Part shown: positions 55,123 through 64,000 of the stretch, piece by piece | Layout of the letters: every line of letters starts with the position of its first letter | Position numbering within the stretch: position 1 is the first letter of the stretch | Assembly: GCA_963713505.1 (NCBI GenBank) | Contig: CAVQMC010000011.1 | Coordinates: 186,001-250,000, forward strand | DNA: 64,000 nt | Direction: 5' to 3' | Source: CAVQMC01 sp963713505 | Lineage (GTDB): Bacteria > Bacteroidota > Ignavibacteria > Ignavibacteriales > Ignavibacteriaceae | The notes under the pieces: model-generated | Seen by the model: only the letters and a program-made list of their open reading frames with translations | Told to the model about the DNA's origin: nothing | The model's database searches: none | Made by a program: the position numbers and the translations under genes

Positions 55123-56007
55123 ATGAAAATTGCTGCTGTAGTTGTTACTTTTAACAGATTGAATATGCTTAAAGAGTGTATCAAGTCAATCAAATCTCAA
55201 ACCAAAAAAGTTGATGAAATCATAGTTGTTAATAATTCAAGCACCGACGATACGTTGGTTTGGTTAAATAAACAAAATGATCTGACAATTCTTACACAAG
55301 AAAATTTGGGAGGAGCAGGAGGTTTTTATACAGGTATAAAATACGCGTACGAAAAAAAATACAATTGGATTTGGTGTTTCGACGATGATTGTATTCTAGA
55401 TAAAAATGCTTTTGATGAATTGTTTCCGTTTGTAAAAAATGAAAAATTAAAAATTTATAATTCCTTAGTTATATCTAAAGAAAATAAAAAGAAATTGTCG
55501 TTTGGTCTTTATAATGAAATTCAAAACAAATTTTATGAAGATGTAGCGAGTTTAGATAATGATATCATTGGAAGTGCTAATTTTTTTAACGGAACTCTTA
55601 TTCCAATAAGTTTTGTTGAAAATTATGGCTTACCTTTAAAATATTTTTATATCAAAGGAGATGAATATGAATATTTTTTACGCGCAAAAAATAATAATAT
55701 CGAAATTGTGACAATTTTAAATTCCCAAATTTATCATCCGCCAGAAAAATATATTATAGTTGAAAACTTCTTTTTTAGACATAGATTTATTTATATGAGC
55801 AGTTCCAAAAGATATTATTCAACTCGAAATCAAATTATTATTAGACGTATATACAAAAACATTAAACAAGAATCAGTTATAAAAAAAAACTTATTAAATT
55901 TAATTATGATTTTATTCCGCGAAAAATCAGTTTCAAATTCTTGGGCATTATTAAAAGGAATGATAAAAGGATATTGTACGAAAATTGATAAAGTAAAAAT
56001 TAAATAA
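55123..56007 (+). CDS. GT2 glycosyltransferase, candidate galactofuranosyltransferase
   Basis: A 294-residue GT-A fold enzyme: AAVVVTFNRLNMLKECIKSI, VVNNSSTDDTLVWL, ENLGGAGGFYTGIKYAYE, the metal-binding WCFDDDCILDKNAFDEL, and a C-terminal FYIKGDEYEYFLRAKNNNI. The ENLGGAGGF phrase and DDD motif resemble GlfT-type galactofuranosyltransferases. Lying 6 bases after glf, it probably uses UDP-galactofuranose; this is inference. The C-terminal end is basic. Confidence 0.8.
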   Translation: MKIAAVVVTFNRLNMLKECIKSIKSQTKKVDEIIVVNNSSTDDTLVWLNKQNDLTILTQENLGGAGGFYTGIKYAYEKKYNWIWCFDDDCILDKNAFDELFPFVKNEKLKIYNSLVISKENKKKLSFGLYNEIQNKFYEDVASLDNDIIGSANFFNGTLIPISFVENYGLPLKYFYIKGDEYEYFLRAKNNNIEIVTILNSQIYHPPEKYIIVENFFFRHRFIYMSSSKRYYSTRNQIIIRRIYKNIKQESVIKKNLLNLIMILFREKSVSNSWALLKGMIKGYCTKIDKVKIK

Positions 56008-56089
56008 TGTTATTACATAGCTATAAAAATTTATGTCCTTTAGATAGATAAAATTATTGGATCTTTTATCTTAAATTGAATCGCTTAAA

Positions 56090-57304
56090 ATGAATACATC
56101 TACAAATCGGAATATTTTAGTCTATACTAACTATCTAACCGATTTCAATTTTTTTTCCAAGTTTAAAACTGCTCTAAAATTAAAAAATTATAATTTAATT
56201 TTTGTTACAAATAAGTTATCACTTGGTTTATATGCTAAGATTAAACAAATAGAAATTCATTTAATTTCAAAAGTAAAGCCAACTGTTAAAGAAAAAGAAA
56301 TTGAGAATTCTTTTGATGTACTTTCTAAGAATTTAACATTAAATGAAGCTAGCGATTTATATACTTCCGTCAATCTTGCATGTAATGAAATAGTTAGTAC
56401 CAGAAATATTTATGCAATATTTTTATTGAATGGAGAAAATGTACATGATAAGGCCTTAAAAAAAATTGCTGAAGAAAACAATATCCCCATATTATTTTTT
56501 GAACTTGCGAATATCCCAGGTAAAATATTTGTAGATAAAAAGGGTGTAAATGCTGGTTCAAGTTTATTTTTTAATATTAATATACTTGAAAGATTCAATA
56601 ATTCAACAGATGAAGATTTTGAAAAATGGCGAGAACAGTATATAGAAATTAAAAAAAATCAAAAAACAATTCCTCAGGCTACAAAATCAAAAAAAATAAG
56701 AAATATTTTATTTCCATTGGACAAAATGGGATACTTATTTTTTAATATACCTTATAATAAAAAGGGAAGCTTTCTAAAAAAAGTTAAACTAAAACTTAAA
56801 GATTCAGTTAAGGAATTATCGTTTGATTACTATAATATCTATAAACACGATTATATTTTTTACCCAATGCAGGTTGAAAGCGATAGTCAGTTAATAATTC
56901 ATAGTAAATATAAAAATATAGATGCTATTAAGTACGCAATGAAAATTGCAAAAGAAAATAATTTGCAATTATTAATAAAACCTCATCCTGCAGAAACTGA
57001 TTTTGAAGTTTATAAAAAAATATTATTGCTGAAAGAAAAGATGAACTTTTATATCATAAATAAAAATGTTTTCGAATTGTTGATAAATTGTCGATCCGTA
57101 ATAACAATTAATTCAACCGTTGGGCTGGAAGCAATGATTTTAGGAAAGAAAGTACATTTTTTAGGAGATTCATTTTATAAATATTTAGACCAAAGTAAAT
57201 TAAAATCGTACATAATGTCATATCTAATTAATATAGACTTTTTTTCCAAAAATCCTGTAAGTATTAATGAAATTGAATCAATATTGTTGAGATTAGATGA
57301 ATAG
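56090..57304 (+). CDS. Capsule-polysaccharide-biosynthesis-like glycosyltransferase
   Basis: A 404-residue protein with the two-lobed layout of KpsS/KpsC-like and related capsule synthesis proteins. Its C-terminal half contains HDYIFYPMQVESDSQLIIHS, LLIKPHPAETDFEVYKK, the SVITINSTVGLEAMILGKKV turn and FLGDSFYK. These match Capsule_synth/GT-B type nucleotide-sugar binding lobes. The N-terminal half is not recognisable. Donor and acceptor are unknown. It lies 82 bases after the GT2 gene and converges with the GT4 gene, with two bases between them. Confidence 0.65.
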   Translation: MNTSTNRNILVYTNYLTDFNFFSKFKTALKLKNYNLIFVTNKLSLGLYAKIKQIEIHLISKVKPTVKEKEIENSFDVLSKNLTLNEASDLYTSVNLACNEIVSTRNIYAIFLLNGENVHDKALKKIAEENNIPILFFELANIPGKIFVDKKGVNAGSSLFFNINILERFNNSTDEDFEKWREQYIEIKKNQKTIPQATKSKKIRNILFPLDKMGYLFFNIPYNKKGSFLKKVKLKLKDSVKELSFDYYNIYKHDYIFYPMQVESDSQLIIHSKYKNIDAIKYAMKIAKENNLQLLIKPHPAETDFEVYKKILLLKEKMNFYIINKNVFELLINCRSVITINSTVGLEAMILGKKVHFLGDSFYKYLDQSKLKSYIMSYLINIDFFSKNPVSINEIESILLRLDE

Positions 57305-57306
57305 GT

Positions 57307-58359
57307 CTAAAACTTATTAAAATAAAAATTTTCATATTCATTTAAAATATTGGCCAATTTAAAATTTTCTAATTGATTTAGTATAGCTTCATTTAGTTTT
57401 TTAATATCAATATTCTTATTATAAATATTAAGCACAAAATATTTTAATTCATTAATATCTTTAGGCTTAAATAAAAATCCATTTTCATCATTTTTTATAA
57501 TATTAGTAATACCTCCAATTTTTGATGCAATAACAATTTTACCAGATGCTAATGCTTCTAATAATATTAAGCCAAATCCTTCATGTTTAATGCTTGGTAA
57601 AATAAAAACATCAATTTGATTTAGAAATTTTGAAATGTTGTCATCCCATTTTTTAAAGCTAATGATATTATCAACTTCATTTTTTATTGCTAAGTTTTTT
57701 AAAAATTCTTTTTGTTTGCCATCTCCTTGGATTATTAATCTTATATTATAATTCTTTAGTTCTTTCATTAAGTATATTAAATATTTAATACCTTTAGATT
57801 TTTCAATTCTGCCTGCATAACCTAACATCAAAATGTCATTATCATTATTTAAATAATTACTTGTATTAAAAGTATATTCATCTAAATTTATTCCGTGATA
57901 TAAAGTAAGAACTTTAGAAGAATTTTTCTTATAAAAATTGATGAGGTTATTTCGAACTGATTCAGAAACTGCTAGATAGTGATCGGCAAAAATAAAATAT
58001 CCTTTTAAATCATAAAAAATACTTGTGGCAGAATAAATTATTTTAATTTTGAAGAATTTCAATTTTATTAAAAAAATGATTGGAAGGTAGGTTCGATGGA
58101 AATAGTGAATTACGTTTATATCATTATTGTTAATAATATTGCAAATTGTATTAAAGTTGAATACTGTCGTAATTGGTCCGTACTGATTTCTCAATTCATA
58201 ATAATTTACATTTAATCCGGTTAATTTCTTTTTTAATTTCCCCTTAAATGAAGCGACAGCAATTTGTTCAAATTTGTTTTCAAAATGCTTTATTATATCT
58301 AACAACTGTTTTTCTGCCCCACCAAACTGATCGGCTTTAATTAAATATAATATTCTCAT
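57307..58359 (-). CDS. GT4-family glycosyltransferase
   Basis: A 350-residue GT-B enzyme: N-terminal LIKADQFGGAEKQLLDIIKH, central LTLYHGINLDEYTFNT and LMLGYAGRIEKSKGIKYLIY, then the donor-binding VFILPSIKHEGFGLILLEAL and ASGKIVIASKIGGI with the retaining EX7E Glu pair. It adds sugars to surface polysaccharide. Its start overlaps the end of the upstream GT26 gene by four bases (ATGA), so the two are co-translated. Confidence 0.9.
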   Translation of the reverse strand: MRILYLIKADQFGGAEKQLLDIIKHFENKFEQIAVASFKGKLKKKLTGLNVNYYELRNQYGPITTVFNFNTICNIINNNDINVIHYFHRTYLPIIFLIKLKFFKIKIIYSATSIFYDLKGYFIFADHYLAVSESVRNNLINFYKKNSSKVLTLYHGINLDEYTFNTSNYLNNDNDILMLGYAGRIEKSKGIKYLIYLMKELKNYNIRLIIQGDGKQKEFLKNLAIKNEVDNIISFKKWDDNISKFLNQIDVFILPSIKHEGFGLILLEALASGKIVIASKIGGITNIIKNDENGFLFKPKDINELKYFVLNIYNKNIDIKKLNEAILNQLENFKLANILNEYENFYFNKF

Positions 58360-59120
58360 TTTTTATTTTTTATTTGAATTGTTTTCTTGATAAAAAACGG
58401 CAAGTCTAAAATAATATATCTTTTGAAAAGTCTTTTAGGTTCCGAAATTAATCTCCAAACCCATTCAATACCCAAACGTTGAAAGATAACTGGGCTTCTT
58501 TTTTTACTTCCTGTATAAAAATCCAAAGCTGCACCAACTCCAATCCCAATTTTAAATCCGATAACGTTTTTATAATTATTTATCCATTTTTCTTGTCTTG
58601 GACAACCTAAAGCAACAAAAATAATATCTGGTTTTGATCTTTGTAAGTTTGAAATTATTTCGTCATTTATTTTTGCATCTTTCTCAAAATTAATTGGCGG
58701 CGAAATAATATCGGTTACTTTAATATTTAACTTACTTTCTTCAATTTTATTTTTTATTTTTATGAGGTTTAAATGTGAAGATCCTAAAAATGCTATTTTT
58801 AAATGATTATTGTGTAATGTATTTACAATAATGTTTAATATATCATTTCCGGTAATTCTTTTTATGTTTAATTGATATTTTAATTTTAATAAATAAATTA
58901 TCCCAATTCCATCCGGAAGAACAATATGGGAGTTTTTACAAATTTCTTTAAATTCATTGTCAATGTTTGCTATCCTAAGAAAATCAATATTCAAAGTAAT
59001 GATTTGTAATGGATAAGTGTTCTTTTCTAAAATATTGCAAATATAATCTTTCAATTTATTCATATTTTCAGAATATATTTGAATATCATCTAAATAATAT
59101 TTTTTATTAAAGTTATCCAT
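58356..59120 (-). CDS. WecG/TagA/CpsF-family (GT26) glycosyltransferase
   Basis: A 254-residue GT26 enzyme with family signatures HIVLPDGIGIIYLLKLK, KRITGNDILN, LKIAFLGSS, PDIIFVALGCPRQEKWI, GIGVGAALDFYTGSKKRSPV then IFQRLGIEWVWRLISEPKRL. GT26 enzymes transfer N-acetylmannosamine or related sugars to lipid-linked acceptors early in polysaccharide assembly. First of two genes on this strand; it diverges from the C25 protein gene at 59157. Confidence 0.93.
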   Translation of the reverse strand: MDNFNKKYYLDDIQIYSENMNKLKDYICNILEKNTYPLQIITLNIDFLRIANIDNEFKEICKNSHIVLPDGIGIIYLLKLKYQLNIKRITGNDILNIIVNTLHNNHLKIAFLGSSHLNLIKIKNKIEESKLNIKVTDIISPPINFEKDAKINDEIISNLQRSKPDIIFVALGCPRQEKWINNYKNVIGFKIGIGVGAALDFYTGSKKRSPVIFQRLGIEWVWRLISEPKRLFKRYIILDLPFFIKKTIQIKNKK

Positions 59121-59156
59121 TTATAAAAGATCTAAAAAAATTATTTTTTACAATTT

Positions 59157-62100
59157 ATGAAGTTATCTATATTTTCTTTTTTGTTGATTATTTTTACTTA
59201 CAACTTATATCCACAAACCCGGATAATTAATGAGAGTTTTAACGGGAACAAATATATAGTTAAACTTGAGATTGATCCACTTCAATATCAAACTAAAAAT
59301 ATTGAGAGTAAAAAAATAGTAGAATTTACTGGATTTCAAAATGAGTCAAAACCGGGTGAATTAGAGAATCCGGCAAAGGACTTTTTTATACCCTTACCTC
59401 CAAATTCAAATCCAAAAATATCTCTAACAGTTGACAAAAAAATAACAATCCCGGGACAACCTGCTGTTAATCCTTTAATTGAAGTAATTAATGATTCAAC
59501 GGTTAATTATAAATATACAAATGTTCCTTCAGTTTTTGTAAAACATAACTTGTTTGAAAATAAAGGTTACCTTTGGATAGGAAAACATTACTGTCTTCAT
59601 TTAAAAGTTTATTTAACAGAATTTAATTTACCTAAGAAACAAATTAATGTTATTAAAGAATTTACATTAACCACTAATTTTAAGAGGAATTTTAACAGGG
59701 TAAAAAATTTTACTAATAATAGTTCTAAATTAGATCAAATCATTCTTCGTAATAAATTTTTTAATTATACAGGAAACCCTAAGTACAATATAAAAGGTGA
59801 TGATTCGTGGATTGATTATACGAAAACTTATGTGAAAATAGGAGCAGGGAAAGACGGTATATACAGAATCCTTCCGCAAGATTTAACTGCACTTGGTATT
59901 GATATTAACCAAATTGATCCCAAAACTTTTAGACTAATAAATAAAGGAAATGAATTACCTATTTTTGTTAAAGGTGAAGGTGATAATCATTTTGATCAGT
60001 CTGATTATATTGAATTTCCCGGAATTAGAAACATGGGTGGGCATCATAGAGAAGTTGCACAATTCGGTCAACCATATAATGAATATTTAGGAAGATATTC
60101 GGATACAACGGTTTACTGGTTAACCTGGGGAGGCGATTTGGGAAAAAGAGTAAATGTATCTAATGGTGATCTTCAACTTACTGCATCGGATACTCTAAAA
60201 TATTATAATGAGATTTTACATCATGAAATAAACAATTGGTTTGATTTTTCGATGCAGGATCCGGTAAGAAGAGAATTACCATATTGGTTCGAAAATAAAT
60301 CATGGTTTGAAGGACAAATTGGAGTAGGTGTAAGAAATAGAACTTTTTCCGTTTCAGATATATATCCAAATGAACCTGTTAAATTATTCGTAAAAGTACA
60401 AGATTATGCTTCGAATATTATTCAAAATGCGCATCTTTTATCTTTATCACTAAATTCAAATTCGAATGTTTACGATTCAACTTATATGGATAAATATGAA
60501 ACTAAAGTTTATACAGCTGTTATCAGTTCAAATGTGCTCCAAGAGGGTAACAATACTTTGAAGATTCATTATTATTCCACAAGTGCAGATCCTAATAAAT
60601 GTCAATTAGATTGGGATGAAGAAGAATATCCTAGATATTTAAATGCAATAAATGATTCATTAGATTTTAGATTTCATTATTTAAGTGATAGCTCAGTTTA
60701 CACAGTAAAAATAAATAATCTTAGTTCAAACAATCTAACTATTTGGAAATACGGAAATTCTTTTAAGAAATATCAATTAAACAATACAAGTAATTCAGTT
60801 ATATTTAAAGATACATTAACTAGTGAAAATAAATTTTCTTTAATAGACGAACAGAGAGTTAGTTCTCCAAAATTTTATTATGTAAAACAATTTAAAAATC
60901 TTCGGGCTCAAAGCAATACCGGTCAGTATATTGCAATTACTAATAAGAAATTTATGGATAAATGTTTGGAATATATTCAATTCATTTCAAATAATTATAA
61001 TTTAACCACAAAAGCTATTGATGTGGATGATATTTACGATGAATTTGCATATGGATATTTTAATCCGGAATCCATAAGAGATTTTCTCGAAACTGCATAT
61101 ATGAATTGGCAGGAACCAAAGCCTGAATATGTATTTTTAATTGGTTCTGCAAATTACGATTATTACGGATATAAAGTTAAAAACTTCGGAGCTCCGCCAA
61201 AGTATAATTATGTCCCTTCATTTGGAGCACCGGTTAGTGACAACTGGTTTATTATATGGGATACTACGGGGGCAAATATACCCCAATTAAATATTGGCAG
61301 ATTGCCTATATCAACAAATGAAAAGTTCGATAACTATTTACAAAAGCATCGAACTTATGTTAGTCAATCTTATAACGATTGGAATAAAAATTATCTTTTT
61401 TCTCAGGTGGTAATTATGATAATCCGGCAGAAATAAATTTATTAAAGTCTGTGAATGATTCTATAATATCTAAATATACTGCTCCCGCCCCAATTGGCGG
61501 AAATTATCATCATTTTTATAAAACTGTGAATCCATTAACCAATTTCGGTCCCTATACTCAAGAAGAAATTGATGATGCTATTAATTCTGGAGCATTATTC
61601 ATATCATATTTAGGGCACAGCGGTACTCAAACCTGGGATAATAGTATCTCAGATTATCACCAACTTTCAAATAATAGAAGCAAATATTCCTTGATATCAG
61701 ATTTTGGCTGTTCTACCGGTAAGTTTGCTGAACCTGATGTAACATCATTTTCCGAAATGTTTGTAAATAATCTAGATGGTTCTGCTATTAATTATATTGG
61801 TAATTCCTCATTAGGATTTTCATCAACTGCAACAACTTTTCCCCCATTATTTTATAAAAGAATATTAATTGATTCAGTTTATAATATAGAGGAAGCACAT
61901 AATCTGGCTAAAGTGGATTTGATGAATGAATATGGAACCACTGAAGTAAATGAATTGTTCTCTTTTTCAAATATTCTTATTGGGGACCCAATAATCACTC
62001 TTCCAATTCCCAAAAAACCAAATTTTAATATTGGCCTGCAAGATATTACAACTAATCCTAAAATAATAAGCGATAATTTGGATAGTGTACTTATTAAAAT

Positions 62101-64000
62101 ATTCTATTATAATTTGGGGAGAGTAGATAACGATTCAATATCAATTTTAGTCAAGGATACTTTTAATCAAACATCTGTTTCTAAATTGTTTAGAAGAAGA
62201 ATTCCACTATATAAGGACAGTTTGGAAACTTATATCCCGGTTAAAGACAATCCAGGTCTTCATCAATTAAGTGTTAAAATGGATCCTAACAATCAAATAG
62301 ATGAAATTTTTGAAAATGATAATTATATAACATTTTCTTTTAATGTATCAAGTTCACAAGTTAGGACCTTACTGGATTATGATATTGAAAATGCTGCAGA
62401 TAGTTCAATTATTTTTTTAAATCCGACATTAATAACTAATCAAAATCAATTGAATGTTGAAACTAGCATAGATGAAAATTTCAATCAATTTACAAGCAGT
62501 ACTTTACAAATTAAAAATTTTTATAGTCGATTTAATATAAATTCTTTAAACCAAGGTATTAGATATTGGATAAGAGCTAAATTAGTGAACAACCAAAAAT
62601 ATAGTGCAAGTAAATCATTTGTATTAGATAACCAATATAAATACGTACTAAGTGATTCATTTAGTTTTTATAATACGGATTTTAAGAACAGTTCTTATAA
62701 ATATAATAAAGTATCACTGGATACAAACAAAATCAATTTCGATGTAATATCAGCAGGATATAATGATGGGAGGACAGCATTAATACTTAAAAATTCGGAG
62801 AACTTTATTCCAGAAAACACTAAAAGAGGCCACCATATTTGCGTTTTTGATGATTCGTCTTTTAAATTTATTACATATAAAAACTTTGACCTCTTGGGAG
62901 GTGGGGTAATTGCAGATTCAAATTATATCGATTTTCTGGACTCTTTAAATTCAAATGTAATTGTCATATTTGCGGTCTCGGATGATGGTAGAGTTGCTGA
63001 TCCTATACTTAGGAATAAAATTAAAGAATTTGGAAGTATTTATATCGATAGTTTGCATTTTCGAGGATCCTGGGCAATGATAGGGAAAAAGGGAGTAATG
63101 CCTGGTTCTGTTCCTGAAGCATTTAGTATACCTTTTGGTGGTAGGGTTGAAGTTGATACAACTTATTTGCAGTTTAATTTTAATGGAAGTTTAAAAACCT
63201 CCACCATCGGTCCATCAAACCATTGGTCAACTTTAAATGTTACTCAAAATACTCCTGCAAACTCTTCAATAAAATACCGGCCGCTGGCGGTTAAAAGTGA
63301 TGGGACGGTTGATACTTTGAATTACTTGACTGTCAATAATGGAATTGCCGACTTAAGTTTTATAAATTCCAAAACTTATCCTTTTATGAAAATATTGGCT
63401 GAGTTTAATGCCGCTTCCGATGGAACTTCTCCGGCTTTGTCTTCTCTTGGTGTCAATTATACCGGAGTTCCTGAGTTAGGGACGAATTACCAGGTCGTTT
63501 CCGTTGATAATGATTCTGTTAAAATCGGGCAGACTGTTAACTTGAATTTTTCTGTTTATAATGCCGGTGAAAGCCGTGCAGATTCATTCAAAGTTCATGT
63601 TGATGTGGTTAAACCGGATAACTCAACAATTACTCTTTTAGATACTCAAATTGATACTTTGAATTCTTTTAGTCATAGAGGTTTTAGTTTACCGTTCAAT
63701 ACTTTGAACAGCGGAATCGGCCGAATGAGTTTTAATATTTCTATCGATCCGGAAAATAAAATAACAGAATTGTATAAAGACAATAATTATTATACTCAGC
63801 CCTTTTATGTTTTGGAGGATTCAACTGCTCCTGATGTTAAAATTACTTTTGACGGCGTTGATATTATCGATGGCGATTTTGTTTCTGCTAATCCTACAAT
63901 TAAAATAAATCTGGATGATCCTTCTTCAATTCCGATAACCGATACTTCTGCAATTGCGGTTTATCTAAATGATGAATTAATTCCCTATATGAGCAATAGT
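59157..64000 (+). CDS. Large secreted C25 (gingipain-family) peptidase-domain protein (partial; one frame break)
   Basis: Signal peptide (LSIFSFLLIIFTYNLYPQ) and about 1615 residues within the window, running past its end. As written, the first frame stops at 61436. Restoring one T to the T6 run at 61396-61401 (YLFFSGGNYDNPAEINLL) keeps it open to the edge. The N-terminal part (YVKIGAGKDGIYRILPQDL, QSDYIEFPGIRNMG) and the catalytic domain belong to peptidase family C25: YVFLIGSANYDYYGYK, NIGRLPISTNEKFDNYLQK, the catalytic His in ISYLGHSGTQTWD and the catalytic Cys in SDFGCSTGKF. Beta-sandwich repeats follow (LLDTQIDTLNSFSHRGFSLP, ENKITELYKDNNYY). C25 members include gingipains and the T9SS sortase PorU; the large length argues for an effector protease. 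The T9SS tail would be beyond the window. Confidence 0.82.

Noticed and set aside
1..64000. CRISPR arrays, tRNA or rRNA genes, insertion sequences and integrases
   Set aside because: I looked for regularly spaced repeats, cloverleaf-like GC-rich stretches and transposase motifs and saw none.

Overview
The window is AT-rich (roughly 30% G+C by eye) and comes from a Gram-negative bacterium of the Bacteroidota/Chlorobiota/Ignavibacteriota group, most likely an ignavibacterium. Supporting signs are type IX secretion (T9SS) C-terminal domains of the NYPNPFNP type, a C25 (gingipain-family) protease, a sortilin/BNR-repeat exoprotein, a DUF4292-like lipoprotein, an almost complete menaquinone pathway and many c-type cytochromes. 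Taxonomy is inference only.

Layout. 1-4.6 kb: a BNR-repeat exoprotein (cut by the window edge), an Omp85-like barrel protein, and a split-Soret-type cytochrome with a Tat-like leader and a T9SS tail, next to a TPR gene. 4.7-7 kb: a PAS sigma54 activator divergent from a TrmB-like regulator, with palindromic candidate operators. 7-10 kb: a secreted FG-GAP/T9SS protein and small proteins. 10.2-11.5 kb: a decayed glycosyltransferase, then a fluoride riboswitch with crcB and a DUF190 gene. 11.7-17 kb: a receiver/adenylate cyclase fusion and a large multi-PAS histidine kinase. 17-24 kb: a minus-strand electron-transfer operon of four genes (CbcL-like 13-heme cytochrome c/b fusion, 19-heme cytochrome, cytochrome b, ImcH-like 7-heme cytochrome). 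A 25-codon ORF and a candidate sigma54 promoter lie upstream, and the apparent terminator sits inside the 3' end of the kinase gene. 24-28 kb: GNAT remnant, receiver, NtrC-type regulator and kinase. 28-43 kb: asd, an omega-amidase-like gene, a MenI-like thioesterase, menE-C-A-B-H, an M13 peptidase, msrB, ybjQ-like, menD-F and rsgA. 43-48.7 kb: FadL-like porin, tyrosine-rich lipoproteins, barrel protein, Ig-like protein and ATP-grasp protein. 48.9-59 kb: a tightly overlapping series TPR lipoprotein - DUF4292 lipoprotein - EnvC-like - flippase - glf - GT2, then other polysaccharide genes. 59 kb to the end: a very large C25-family secreted protein, partial.

Functional reading. Menaquinone made by the men genes would be the electron donor for the ImcH/CbcL-like membrane cytochromes, which suggests respiration through a periplasmic or extracellular multiheme chain. 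Two sigma54 activators are encoded here. Two candidate sigma54 promoters, one before the split-Soret locus and one before the multiheme operon, share a TGTTGCAA element, so the loci may be co-regulated.

Quality warning. At least 20 reading-frame breaks occur in otherwise well-conserved genes, most explained by one extra base and often in a homopolymer. Most affected genes are therefore listed as one full-length CDS with the break located. Only the glycosyltransferase remnant, the GNAT gene and the Ig-like gene are called pseudogenes.
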